This document shows, one piece after another, positions 33,958 through 42,435 of a DNA stretch of 64,000 nucleotides (position 1 is the first letter of the stretch; every line of letters begins with the position of its first letter). The DNA is from Acerihabitans sp015654925 (lineage in GTDB: Bacteria; Pseudomonadota; Gammaproteobacteria; Enterobacterales; Enterobacteriaceae). The DNA lies in assembly GCF_047324175.1 (NCBI RefSeq), contig NZ_CP178732.1, forward strand, positions 2,852,001-2,916,000. The letters are read 5' to 3'. Both the position numbers and the translations under genes were made by a program. The notes under the pieces are model-generated. The model was not told the origin of the DNA, made no database searches, and saw only the letters and a list, made by a program, of their open reading frames with translations.

Positions 33958-34046
33958 ATACGGTTTCATTAACATACGGTTTCATTAACATACGGTTTCA
34001 TTAACGAGCGGTTTCATCACCAAACGGTTTTATAACTAAACGTTTT
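33951..34046 (+). repeat. Six tandem 16-bp repeats
   Basis: Three perfect copies of CATTAACATACGGTTT (33951-33998) are followed by three decaying copies at 33999, 34015 and 34031. The last is TATAACTAAACGTTTT. The first seven bases are the distal arm of the mepH terminator. Confidence 0.95.
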
Positions 34047-34071
34047 ATCGACTGGTCGCTCGCTAGCCGGC

Positions 34072-34161
34072 TTAGTTCATTACGGCGGTAAAGCTGAACA
34101 CGATGATAACCAATAATGAAAAGACCGTGGTGAGTAATGACATTTTCAAATCGCTATCCAT
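34072..34161 (-). CDS. ynhF: Small membrane protein YnhF
   Basis: This 29-codon gene encodes MDSDLKMSLLTTVFSLL followed by a hydrophobic stretch ending AVMN, one membrane span with no charged residue after Lys6. It resembles the 29-residue E. coli YnhF, which also lies beside purR. AAGGG precedes the ATG by six bases. Function is unknown; in E. coli the peptide is an inner-membrane protein. It lies antisense to mepH and purR. Confidence 0.8.
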   Translation of the reverse strand: MDSDLKMSLLTTVFSLLVIIVFSFTAVMN

Positions 34162-34411
34162 GGTTTGCCCTTATCATGTTGCGTGCCTGTGCGGTGGCCA
34201 GGGCGTCAATCAGGTGGTCGACGCGCTTTCGTGATAACGCCATTTTGGCACAATCGCCGCAAGAAAGCTCGCCGTTCGGCAGGCCCGGTTAACATTTAAC
34301 GCTTTCACTTTGCCGCGGGATCAAGGAAAATTACCGGTTATTGTTATTGCGTCGTAAAGTGCTTGCGCCTTCGACAGGTTTTCATTCAGGGCGTTCAGGA
34401 GTATTCAAGGC

Positions 34412-35428
34412 ATGGCAACCATAAAAGATGTGGCGAAACGCGCTAACGTATCGACCACCACCGTATCGCACGTGATTAATAAGACCCGTTTCGTAGCGGA
34501 AGATACCAAAATCGCCGTGCTGGACGCTATCAAACAATTACATTATTCCCCCAGCGCCGTGGCGCGCAGCCTGAAAATCAACCGTACCAAATCCATCGGT
34601 TTATTGGCCAGCACCAGTGAAGCCCCCTACTTTGCCGAAATTATCGAGGCCATAGAACATCACTGTTTCGCCAGGGGCTATACGCTGATTTTATGCAACT
34701 CCCATAACGATCTCGACAAACAGCGGGCCTACCTGGCCATGCTGGCGCAAAAGCGCGTCGACGGCCTGCTGGTGATGTGCGCCGAATATCCGGAACCGCT
34801 GCTGGATATGTTGGAAGAGTATCAGCATATCCCGATGGTGGTGATGGATTGGGGCGAAGCCCGCCGTGATTTTACCGATACCATTATCGATAATGCCTTT
34901 GCCGGGGGCTACATGGCCACGCAATATCTGCTTAAGCGCGGCCACCGGGCCATTGGCGCGATACCCGGCCAGTTGGCCCGCAATACCGGCGGCGGCCGCC
35001 ATCGCGGATATTTGCACGCCATGGCCGAGGCGGGAATTCCCCTGACCGACCGGTGGATTGTGCAGGGAGATTTCGAACCCGAATCGGGCTATCTCGCCAT
35101 GAAGCAGATACTGGCGCAGCCGCAGCGTCCCACCGCGGTGTTCTGCGGCGGGGATATCATGGCGATGGGGGCCTTGTGCGCCATTGACGAGTTGGGACTG
35201 CGCGTGCCCGATGATATTTCCCTTATCGGCTATGATAATGTTCGCAATTCGTGCTTTTTTTCCCCGGCGCTGACCACGATTCACCAACCCAAAGAAGAGC
35301 TGGGCGAGGCGGCGTTAACCATGTTATTGGATCGCATTACCAGTAAACGGGTAGCCGCCAAAAGCATTGAAGTGCATCCCAAACTCGTTGAACGGCGTTC
35401 GGTTGCCGACGGTCCTTTCCTGCCCTAG
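34412..35428 (+). CDS. purR: Purine repressor PurR (LacI family)
   Basis: This 338-residue repressor binds hypoxanthine or guanine as corepressor and shuts off purine synthesis genes. The N-terminal helix-turn-helix and hinge (MATIKDVAKRANVSTTTVSH, HYSPSAVARSLKIN) are almost identical to E. coli PurR, so operator specificity should be the same. The effector domain has VVMDWGEA, GDFEPESGYLAM and SLIGYDNVRN. The punR-punC genes that follow in E. coli are missing. Confidence 0.95.
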   Translation: MATIKDVAKRANVSTTTVSHVINKTRFVAEDTKIAVLDAIKQLHYSPSAVARSLKINRTKSIGLLASTSEAPYFAEIIEAIEHHCFARGYTLILCNSHNDLDKQRAYLAMLAQKRVDGLLVMCAEYPEPLLDMLEEYQHIPMVVMDWGEARRDFTDTIIDNAFAGGYMATQYLLKRGHRAIGAIPGQLARNTGGGRHRGYLHAMAEAGIPLTDRWIVQGDFEPESGYLAMKQILAQPQRPTAVFCGGDIMAMGALCAIDELGLRVPDDISLIGYDNVRNSCFFSPALTTIHQPKEELGEAALTMLLDRITSKRVAAKSIEVHPKLVERRSVADGPFLP

Positions 35429-35881
35429 CCTGCCGGCGCCAGGCTTTGTGCGCTGGCGCGCATGTCTTCCCCGCGTTAGCCGCGTTTATCTCCGTACGGC
35501 GCCGAACCGACACAATATATTGCAATTCAATATTTTTTTACCAACTGTTATTGTTTCAGAGAGAAATCATTAAGTTATACTATGAAATACATTGCTATGT
35601 TAGCTATTGTCTAAACGGAAATGCAGGCTTATACTCAATATCGTTAACAATTATAACGAGTTGTCTTCTATATTTTTGAAAAGCATGTCGTGTTTACAAG
35701 CATGGCATCACCCTTTTTATAAAGCACGCGGCTAACAACCAGTCTTAGCTTTACTTTATATTCCTCTGTTTATGGTGGTACTTCAGACACCACGGATAAC
35801 CGTGGATTCTTATAAAAGCCCGCAGGCATTGGCTTAGCTTTTCCTGACGGGGCATTACAGAATAAAGGTGATGGAGAAGCT
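35429..35881 (+). other. purR-cfa intergenic region
   Basis: This 453-bp gap becomes AT-rich toward cfa. No gene is seen. A 7-bp hairpin (GCGCCAG with CTGGCGC, 35436-35459) may end the purR message. It occupies the position of the absent punR-punC genes and must include the cfa promoter(s). Confidence 0.4.
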
Positions 35882-37033
35882 ATGAGTTCCTCGTGTGTTG
35901 AAGACCTGAGCTTTCATGATAACGCTTGGTATCGTATCGTCCATGAATTGCTCGCTGAAGCCGGTGTTGAAATCAATGGCTCAAGGCCTTTTGATATTCG
36001 TGTCAAGAACCCGGGTTTTTTTAAGCGGGTACTGCAAGACGGATCGCTGGGATTGGGCGAGAGCTATATGGATGGTTGGTGGGAATGCGATCGGCTGGAT
36101 GTTTTTTTCCAACGCGTTCTCAGGGCTGGACTGGAAAATAAACTTCCTCATCATTTAAAGGATACCCTGCGCGTCGCCGCTGCCCGGGTGCTGAACCTGC
36201 AATCCAAAAAAAGAGCCTGGATAGTGGGTAAAGAGCATTATGATTTAGGCAACGACCTGTTCGAATTGATGCTTGATCCCTATATGCAGTACTCTTGCGG
36301 TTACTGGAGCCGGGCGCAGACCCTGGAACAGGCGCAGCAGGATAAGCTGAAAATGATTTGTGAAAAATTACAGCTAAAACCAGGCATGTCTTTGCTGGAT
36401 GTCGGCTGCGGCTGGGGAGGCCTCGCGGCTTATGCCGCTAAAAATTACGGCGTATCGGTACAAGGCGTCACCATTTCCGCCGAGCAGCAGAAACTGGCCC
36501 AAAAGCGCTGCGAGGGTTTGGACGTAACCATTTTGCTACAGGATTACCGCGATCTGAATATGCAGTTCGACCGCATAGTCTCCGTAGGAATGTTTGAACA
36601 CGTCGGGCCGAAGAATTACGCCACTTATTTTGACGTGGTCGATCGCAACCTGAAACGCGACGGGTTGTTTTTGCTGCACACTATCGGTTCCAACGAAACG
36701 GATATGAATGTCGATCCCTGGATCGATAAATATATCTTTCCCAACGGCTGCCTGCCGTCGGTACAGCATATAGCCCACGCCAGCGAGAAGCATTTTGTCA
36801 TGGAAGACTGGCACAACTTCGGCGCCGATTACGATCGCACGCTGATGGCCTGGCACGAACGCTTCATCGCCGCCTGGCCGGGATTGGCCGATAAATACTC
36901 CGACCGGTTCTACCGGATGTTCACGTATTATCTGAATGCCTGCGCCGGCGCGTTTCGCGCGCGCAATATCCATTTGTGGCAGGTACTCTTCAGCCCGCAA
37001 GGCGTTGAAGGAGGGATTCGGGTGCCGCGCTAG
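35882..37033 (+). CDS. cfa: Cyclopropane-fatty-acyl-phospholipid synthase
   Basis: This 383-residue SAM-dependent enzyme methylenates unsaturated acyl chains in membrane phospholipids in stationary phase and acid stress. It shows the SAM motif LLDVGCGWGGLAAYAA near residue 172, the lipid-site QYSCGYW, and VSVGMFEHVGPKNYATYF near residue 235. Length equals E. coli Cfa (382). GGAG lies five bases before the ATG. Confidence 0.97.
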   Translation: MSSSCVEDLSFHDNAWYRIVHELLAEAGVEINGSRPFDIRVKNPGFFKRVLQDGSLGLGESYMDGWWECDRLDVFFQRVLRAGLENKLPHHLKDTLRVAAARVLNLQSKKRAWIVGKEHYDLGNDLFELMLDPYMQYSCGYWSRAQTLEQAQQDKLKMICEKLQLKPGMSLLDVGCGWGGLAAYAAKNYGVSVQGVTISAEQQKLAQKRCEGLDVTILLQDYRDLNMQFDRIVSVGMFEHVGPKNYATYFDVVDRNLKRDGLFLLHTIGSNETDMNVDPWIDKYIFPNGCLPSVQHIAHASEKHFVMEDWHNFGADYDRTLMAWHERFIAAWPGLADKYSDRFYRMFTYYLNACAGAFRARNIHLWQVLFSPQGVEGGIRVPR

Positions 37034-37056
37034 CCGCGGGACAGGAACGACAAAAG

Positions 37057-37082
37057 CCTGGCCAGCCGCCAGGTTTTTTTTT
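37057..37082 (+). terminator. Terminator of cfa
   Basis: A 6-bp stem (CCTGGC with GCCAGG, loop CAGCC) is followed by nine T; the run reaches the stop codon of the convergent ribC. Confidence 0.8.
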
Positions 37083-37722
37083 ACAGGTTATTTATCACCG
37101 CGCCAGACGCGGCTTCCCGCTGGGCCAATACCCGCTCAACCGTATCCACCACCGCCTGGGTCTGGGGATCAATCTCGATATTGACCCGCTGCCCCAGCCG
37201 TTTTTTGCCCAGGGTGGTGCGCGCCAGGGTTTCCGGGATCAGGTGGACGCAAAATTTGTCCTGCGTCACTTCGCCGATGGTCAGGGAGATACCGTCGATG
37301 CCGATATACCCTTTATACAGCACGTATTTCATCAGCGTCTTGTCCGGCAGCTTAAACCAGATTTGCCGGTTGTTTTCGGAGGTGACGATTTTGACGATTT
37401 CCGCAGCGCACATAATATGCCCGGACATCAAATGGCCGCCGATCTCGGCGTTGAAGGTGGCGGCGCGCTCGACGTTGACCTCGTCCCCGACCTGCAATTC
37501 GCCCAGATTGGTGATACGCAGCGTCTCTTTCATTAAATCGAACGCCGCCACCGGCCCGTTGATCGCGCTGACCGTAAGACAGCAACCATTATGCGCAACC
37601 GAGGCGCCCGGCTCCAGGCCTGCCAGCATAGCCGCCGGCAGCGTGATAAAATGAGTGCGAAAATGACTTTTTTCTTCGATCGCAACGATGGGTGCCGTGC
37701 CCTGAACAATACCCGTAAACAT
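37081..37722 (-). CDS. ribC: Riboflavin synthase alpha chain
   Basis: This 213-residue enzyme dismutates two 6,7-dimethyl-8-ribityllumazine molecules to riboflavin. Two tandem lumazine-binding barrels begin at MFTGIVQGTAPI and at GHIMCAAEIVKI near residue 102. Active-site residues sit in NGCCLTV and in the YIGIDGISLTIGEV block. The ATG at 37722 gives exactly the E. coli length; a longer frame upstream is non-homologous. It is divergent from mdtK. Confidence 0.96.
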   Translation of the reverse strand: MFTGIVQGTAPIVAIEEKSHFRTHFITLPAAMLAGLEPGASVAHNGCCLTVSAINGPVAAFDLMKETLRITNLGELQVGDEVNVERAATFNAEIGGHLMSGHIMCAAEIVKIVTSENNRQIWFKLPDKTLMKYVLYKGYIGIDGISLTIGEVTQDKFCVHLIPETLARTTLGKKRLGQRVNIEIDPQTQAVVDTVERVLAQREAASGAVINNL

Positions 37723-37954
37723 GACCTTAGCCTCTGTGAACCACACCTGAGAATCGTAAGGGATAGTGTGCCCGATTTTGCGCCGAAAACCAAATGGCGA
37801 CCGGGTCGAAACGCGGGCCGTGGCGGTGAAATTGTGTATTGTCGCACTGGCATAACCACCCAAATGCTTTACACTATGCCGCTTAATTTAACGTTTAATC
37901 ATTGTATTAACTTTCACCTGCTAATTTCATTCTCCTAAAACTAAAGGTGCCGGC

Positions 37955-39328
37955 GTGCAGAAGTACTTCTTGGAAGCGCGTATTTTAATGTCCCTGGCGA
38001 TACCGGTTATTCTCGCGCAGATAGCCCAAACCTCGATGGGTGTCGTCGATACCATTATGTCGGGTTCCGTCAGCGCGACGGATATGGCCGCCGTCGCCGT
38101 AGGCACGTCCATCTGGCTGCCGGCGATTTTATTCGGCCATGGATTGATCCTGGCGCTGACACCGGTTATCGCGCAGTTAAACGGCTCCGGCCGCCGGGAT
38201 CGCATCGCCCACCAGGTACGCCAGGGTTTCTGGCTGGCGCTCGGGGCGTCGCTATTGGTCATGGCCGTGCTGTATAACAGCCGTCTGGTCATCGAACATA
38301 TGCAGCATGTGGACCCGCTGCTGGCGCAGAAGGCCGTCGCTTACCTGCATTACCTGCTATGGGGCGTGCCGGGCTATTTGTTTTTCCAGGTGCTGCGCTG
38401 CCAATGCGAAGGCTTGTCCAAAACCAAACCGGGCATGGTCATCGGTTTTCTCGGCCTGCTGGCCAATGTGCCCATCAACTATGTCTTTATTTATGGTAAA
38501 TGGGGCATCCCCGCCATGGGCGGCGTAGGATGCGGTATCGCCACCGCGTCGGTTTACTGGTTTATGTTCGCGTCCATGTGGTTATATGTCAGCAAGGCCG
38601 GCCATTTCAAGGACCTGCGGCTGTCCGGTCCGGTGGGCAAGCCGGATTGGCCGGCGCTGCGCCGGCTTGGCGGTCTGGGGCTGCCGGTCGCCCTGTCGCT
38701 GTTTTTTGAAGTCACGCTATTTGCCGTGGTGGCCCTGCTGGTCGCTCCCCTGGGCATCGTTTCGGTGGCCGGGCATCAAATTGCGTTGAACTTCAGCGCG
38801 CTGATGTTTGTCCTGCCGCTGTCGGTGGGGGTCGCCGCCACCATCCGCGTGGGATTCCGCCTGGGGGAAAACAACGTCGCACAGGCCCGGATCTCCGCCT
38901 GGACCAGCCTGGGGGTAGGTATCCTGCTGGCAAGCGTAACCGCGGTGTTTACCCTGGTTTTCCGGGTGCACATCGCCCGGTTGTATAATGACACGCCCGC
39001 GGTGGTGGCCATGGCGTCGCATCTGATGGCCCTGGCCGCGATTTACCAGATATCCGACTCTATCCAGGTGATCGGTAACGGGGTATTGCGCGGTTATAAA
39101 GATACCCGATCGATATTTTTTATTACCTTTACCGCATACTGGCTGCTTGGATTGCCCTGCGGTTATGTGCTCGCCCTGACGGATTACGTGGTGCCGGCCA
39201 TGGGACCGAGCGGTTTTTGGATTGGTTTTATCATTGGCTTAACCTCTGCGGCGCTGATGATGGTGCTGCGCCTGTTGTGGCTACAGCGGCAGTCGCCGGT
39301 GCGGATTTTGCTACGGGCGGCCCGCTAG
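37955..39328 (+). CDS. mdtK: MATE-family multidrug efflux pump MdtK (NorM)
   Basis: This 457-residue, 12-helix inner-membrane antiporter exports fluoroquinolones and cationic drugs in exchange for Na+ or H+. It matches E. coli MdtK throughout: AIPVILAQIAQTSMGVVDTI, GTSIWLPAILFGHG, FEVTLFAVVALLVAPLGIV and GYKDTRSIFFITFTAYWLLG. The start codon is GTG at 37955, with AAAGG upstream. It is followed by the two tRNA-Val genes as in E. coli. Confidence 0.95.
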   Translation: MQKYFLEARILMSLAIPVILAQIAQTSMGVVDTIMSGSVSATDMAAVAVGTSIWLPAILFGHGLILALTPVIAQLNGSGRRDRIAHQVRQGFWLALGASLLVMAVLYNSRLVIEHMQHVDPLLAQKAVAYLHYLLWGVPGYLFFQVLRCQCEGLSKTKPGMVIGFLGLLANVPINYVFIYGKWGIPAMGGVGCGIATASVYWFMFASMWLYVSKAGHFKDLRLSGPVGKPDWPALRRLGGLGLPVALSLFFEVTLFAVVALLVAPLGIVSVAGHQIALNFSALMFVLPLSVGVAATIRVGFRLGENNVAQARISAWTSLGVGILLASVTAVFTLVFRVHIARLYNDTPAVVAMASHLMALAAIYQISDSIQVIGNGVLRGYKDTRSIFFITFTAYWLLGLPCGYVLALTDYVVPAMGPSGFWIGFIIGLTSAALMMVLRLLWLQRQSPVRILLRAAR

Positions 39329-39424
39329 GCATCAAGGGTGAATGCGGCAGCGGCCAAAAAACCGGCACGCTGCGCATTAGATGTCCAGTTGATCGCCGCA
39401 GGCATCAAAAAACGCGTTTTCCTC

Positions 39425-39453
39425 TTGCATGCGGTGATGTAGCCCGTTAATAT
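39425..39453 (+). promoter_or_regulatory. Predicted promoter of the tRNA-Val pair
   Basis: TTGCAT (39425-39430), a 17-bp spacer and TAATAT (39448-39453) are followed by a GC-rich discriminator, as usual for stable-RNA promoters. It is 36 bases before the first tRNA. Confidence 0.65.
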
Positions 39454-39488
39454 TCGTCCCGCTGCCGCCCGGCGGTGATTTACGGTAT

Positions 39489-39565
39489 GCGTTCTTAGCT
39501 CAGTTGGTTAGAGCACCACCTTGACATGGTGGGGGTCGATGGTTCGAGTCCATTAGAACGCACCA
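39489..39565 (+). tRNA. valV: tRNA-Val (anticodon GAC)
   Basis: This 77-nt cloverleaf has acceptor GCGTTCT paired with AGAACGC, encoded CCA end, anticodon stem CCACC/GGTGG with loop TTGACAT (GAC at 39523-39525) and T-loop GGTTCGAGTCC. It is the first of two. Confidence 0.97.
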
Positions 39566-39589
39566 CTCTCTTTATTATGTTTATAATGT

Positions 39590-39666
39590 GCGTCCGTAGC
39601 TCAGTTGGTTAGAGCACCACCTTGACATGGTGGGGGTCGATGGTTCGAGTCCATTCGGACGCACCA
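39590..39666 (+). tRNA. valW: tRNA-Val (anticodon GAC), second copy
   Basis: This 77-nt tRNA has acceptor GCGTCCG paired with CGGACGC, encoded CCA and the same GAC anticodon. It is identical to the first copy apart from the acceptor stem and lies 24 bases downstream, so both come from one precursor. Confidence 0.97.
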
Positions 39667-39944
39667 ATTCCAGTGAAATTCCAACTCAGCTCCCCTCCTT
39701 TGACTGCCATAATCCCCTATTCGCTGCTGCGAATCCCGGTTAGCCGGTATGGTCCCCGGTATTTACGCGCCGCGTCCCGTCGGGTGAAAAGGTTTCGTTT
39801 TGCGTGGCTGACGCCGGCTGCGGTGTTGCACGGCGATTTATGATTTTATTGTGCATTTGCGCAACACTTGATACTGAATATTTGCATAAATGCCACAAAT
39901 GCACTTTTTTTCACGGCTAACGCAATAATTATGCTGTTTTTATC

Positions 39945-39972
39945 TTGTTTCCGCCGGCTCAATAACTATAAT
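39945..39972 (+). promoter_or_regulatory. Predicted pykF promoter
   Basis: TTGTTT (39945-39950), a 16-bp spacer and a perfect TATAAT (39967-39972) place the transcript start near 39979 and give a 246-nt leader. Confidence 0.55.
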
Positions 39973-39988
39973 ACAAAACGTTATTTCA

Positions 39989-40002
39989 ATTGAATGGCTT
40001 TC
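39989..40002 (+). promoter_or_regulatory. Possible Cra (FruR) operator at pykF
   Basis: ATTGAATGGCTTTC matches the Cra consensus at 11 of 14 positions and falls about 10-24 bases after the predicted start, a repressing position. Cra represses pykF in E. coli. The match is imperfect. Confidence 0.35.
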
Positions 40003-40224
40003 GCTGATTGATTAGCCCAATACTAATTAAAACAGACTTATCCGCTACCCCTTGCCGACGTTGTCGGACAGAGTATTTAGACCTATTTTCATCACTTTCT
40101 CGTTTTTGTCTCCTATCCTTGAACATGGGGAACCGACTCACAGCGCTGCACAATTTTTCGTCGTCGATACTCACCGGCGATATATCAGATTCATCATCCA
40201 ACACAACTTGCAGAAACCATTGTT

Positions 40225-41637
40225 ATGAAAAAGACGAAAATCGTTTGTACCATCGGTCCAAAAACTGAATCGAAAGAAATGCTTGCCAAACTTCTGAACG
40301 CAGGCATGAATGTTATGCGTCTCAACTTTTCCCATGGTGATTTTGCAGAGCATGGCCAGCGCATCACCAACCTGCGCGCCATATTGAAGGAAACCGGCCA
40401 GAAAGCCGCCATCCTGCTGGACACCAAGGGTCCTGAAATCCGTACCATGAAGCTCGAAAACGGCAATGACGTGTCGCTGGTTGCCGGCCAGACCTTCACT
40501 TTCACCACCGATCAGAGCGTCATCGGCAATAAAGAACGCGTAGCGGTGACCTACCAGGGTTTCGCCAATGATTTATCCATCGGCAATACCGTGCTGGTGG
40601 ATGACGGCCTGCTGGGCATGGAAGTCACCGACATCACCGAAAGCACCGTGGTTTGTAAGGTACTGAACAACGGCGACCTGGGTGAAAACAAAGGCGTTAA
40701 CCTGCCGGGCGTCTCCATCGCGCTGCCGGCCCTGGCCGAAAAAGATAAAGGCGACCTGATCTTCGGCTGCGAACAAGGCGTCGATTTCATTGCCGCGTCG
40801 TTTATCCGTAAGCGTTCCGACGTGCTGGAAATCCGCGAGCACCTCAAACAGCACGGCGGCGAGCATATCCAGATCATCTCCAAAATCGAAAACCAGGAAG
40901 GCCTGAATAATTTTGACGAGATCCTGGAAGCGTCCGACGGCATCATGGTGGCCCGCGGCGACCTCGGCGTTGAAATCCCGGTGGAAGAAGTTATCTTTGC
41001 GCAAAAGATGATGATTGAAAAATGCAACCGCGCGCGCAAAGTGGTGATCACCGCCACCCAAATGCTCGATTCCATGATCAAGAACCCACGCCCTACCCGT
41101 GCGGAAGCCGGTGACGTCGCCAATGCCATCATCGACGGTACTGATGCGGTCATGCTGTCCGGCGAAAGCGCCAAAGGCAAATATCCTTTGGAAGCGGTGA
41201 CCATCATGGCCACCATTTGCGATCGTACCGACCGCGTCATGCCAAGCCGTATCGATAGCATCAACGACAGCCGTAAACTGCGTATCACTGAAGCGGTATG
41301 CCGCGGTGCGGTGGAAACCGCCGAGAAACTGGAAGCACCCCTGATCGTCGTGGCCACCGAGGGCGGAAAATCGGCCAAGGCCGTACGTAAGTATTTCCCG
41401 AAGGCCGAAATCCTGGCATTGACCACCAATGCCCTGACCGCACGCCAGCTGCTGTTATCCAAAGGCGTAACCTGCCAGCTGGTTGACGAAATCGCGTCTA
41501 CCGACGATTTCTACCGCATCGGTAAAGCCATGGCGCTTGAATGCGGTTTGGCCAAGAAAGGCGAGATCATCGTAATGGTATCCGGCGCACTGGTACCGAG
41601 CGGCACCACCAATACCGCTTCGGTTCACCTGCTGTAG
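40225..41637 (+). CDS. pykF: Pyruvate kinase I
   Basis: This 470-residue glycolytic enzyme transfers phosphate from PEP to ADP. It shows the N-terminal KKTKIVCTIGPKTESKEMLA, the active-site MNVMRLNFSHGD, and the catalytic Lys/Mg region AASFIRKRSDV and KIENQEGLNNFDEI. MVARGDLGVEIPVEEV and the pyruvate kinase tail with effector-site residues near RKYFPKAEILALTTN follow. Length equals E. coli PykF, the fructose-1,6-bisphosphate-activated isozyme. It is followed by lpp, as in E. coli. Confidence 0.97.
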   Translation: MKKTKIVCTIGPKTESKEMLAKLLNAGMNVMRLNFSHGDFAEHGQRITNLRAILKETGQKAAILLDTKGPEIRTMKLENGNDVSLVAGQTFTFTTDQSVIGNKERVAVTYQGFANDLSIGNTVLVDDGLLGMEVTDITESTVVCKVLNNGDLGENKGVNLPGVSIALPALAEKDKGDLIFGCEQGVDFIAASFIRKRSDVLEIREHLKQHGGEHIQIISKIENQEGLNNFDEILEASDGIMVARGDLGVEIPVEEVIFAQKMMIEKCNRARKVVITATQMLDSMIKNPRPTRAEAGDVANAIIDGTDAVMLSGESAKGKYPLEAVTIMATICDRTDRVMPSRIDSINDSRKLRITEAVCRGAVETAEKLEAPLIVVATEGGKSAKAVRKYFPKAEILALTTNALTARQLLLSKGVTCQLVDEIASTDDFYRIGKAMALECGLAKKGEIIVMVSGALVPSGTTNTASVHLL

Positions 41638-41668
41638 TCGGTTCTTCCGCTGCGGTTTGGACCGTGTG

Positions 41669-41702
41669 AAAAAAGGCCCCCGGTATGCCGGGGGCCTTTT
41701 TT
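41669..41702 (+). terminator. Terminator of pykF
   Basis: A 9-bp GC stem (GGCCCCCGG with CCGGGGGCC) around TATG is flanked by six A and six T, 31 bases after the stop. Confidence 0.95.
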
Positions 41703-41988
41703 ATGCCCGCCGCCATTTCCTTTTTGCCGTTTCCACCCCGGCCATGCAATAAAAAATCATAGATAGCACAAAATAACCGGCCTAATTTATGCTAGTTTAA
41801 TCGGAGTTATCTTATGGAAGGGGGCGGTTTCGGCTATTTTTTTTAACCTCTCTGTAAAACAAGACGTTTCTTTGAGCGGTCGATCGAATTTAATCGTTTT
41901 ATTACTAAAATTTATTCTCATTCGAAAATACTTTGTGTAATACTTGTAATGCTACATGGAGATTAACTCAATCTAGAGGGTATTAATA
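41703..41988 (+). promoter_or_regulatory. lpp promoter and leader
   Basis: This gene-free AT-rich stretch carries the lpp promoter. The -10 AATACT (41939-41944), start base G at 41951 and leader GCTACATGGAGATTAACTCA are the same as the strong E. coli lpp promoter and 5' leader. GAGGG precedes the ATG. Confidence 0.8.
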
Positions 41989-42225
41989 ATGAATCGTACT
42001 AAACTGGTACTGGGCGCGGTAATTTTGGGTTCCACTCTGCTTGCTGGCTGTTCAAGCAACGCTAAAATCGATCAGCTGTCCTCTGACGTTCAAACTCTGA
42101 ACGCGAAAGTTGACCAGCTCAGCAACGATGTAACCGCTATTCGTTCTGACGTACAGGCTGCTAAAGACGACGCTGCCCGTGCTAACCAACGTTTAGATAA
42201 CCAAGCTCACTCTTATCGTAAATAA
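41989..42225 (+). CDS. lpp: Major outer-membrane (Braun) lipoprotein Lpp
   Basis: This 78-residue precursor has signal MNRTKLVLGAVILGSTLLAGC with Cys21 lipidated. The heptad-repeat coiled coil (IDQLSSDVQTLNAKVDQLSN) forms a trimer. The C-terminal Lys78 in YRK can be linked to peptidoglycan by L,D-transpeptidases such as the neighbouring ldtE group. Codon use is highly biased, as for an abundant protein. Confidence 0.98.
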   Translation: MNRTKLVLGAVILGSTLLAGCSSNAKIDQLSSDVQTLNAKVDQLSNDVTAIRSDVQAAKDDAARANQRLDNQAHSYRK

Positions 42226-42244
42226 GAGTAATTGCCTTGTTTAG

Positions 42245-42275
42245 AAAATGGCGCACATTGTGCGCCATTTTTTTT
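42245..42275 (+). terminator. Terminator of lpp
   Basis: A 12-bp perfect stem (AAAATGGCGCAC and complement) around ATT is followed by a run of eight T. Confidence 0.95.
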
Positions 42276-42435
42276 GTCCGCTAACCGCTCCCGTACCGCC
42301 TCCCTTCTCCTTAGTTTGTTTTGCTTCCAGGCTCCCCGGGGCGCGGCGCGCCAGGAACCAACCGCTTCATGCCGTTTGCTGGCGCCTGGGCGCCCCCCTG
42401 CGGGGCGAAAGCCTATTGGACCGGCGATGGCCGCA

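Larger units (their letters stand above)
39667..40224 (+). other. tRNA-pykF intergenic region
   Basis: This 558-bp gap shows no gene. The right half is AT-rich and carries the predicted pykF promoter and a Cra-like site, both listed separately. A second Cra-like match (GGTGAAAAGGTTTC, 39783-39796) is too far from pykF to assign. Confidence 0.45.

Noticed and set aside
34031..34050. PurR operator (AAACGTTTT core) upstream of purR
   Set aside because: Only the core matches, it is the last unit of a decayed tandem array, and it is 370 bp from purR; mentioned only as a possibility.
39363..39440. Minus-strand short frame ending in CGDQLDI before the tRNA genes
   Set aside because: A 17-codon frame without ribosome site, overlapping the tRNA promoter.
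39489..39666. tRNA-Val pair as a prophage or island attachment site
   Set aside because: There is no integrase nearby and no direct repeat of the tRNA 3' end beyond the second tRNA itself; the flanks are normal synteny.
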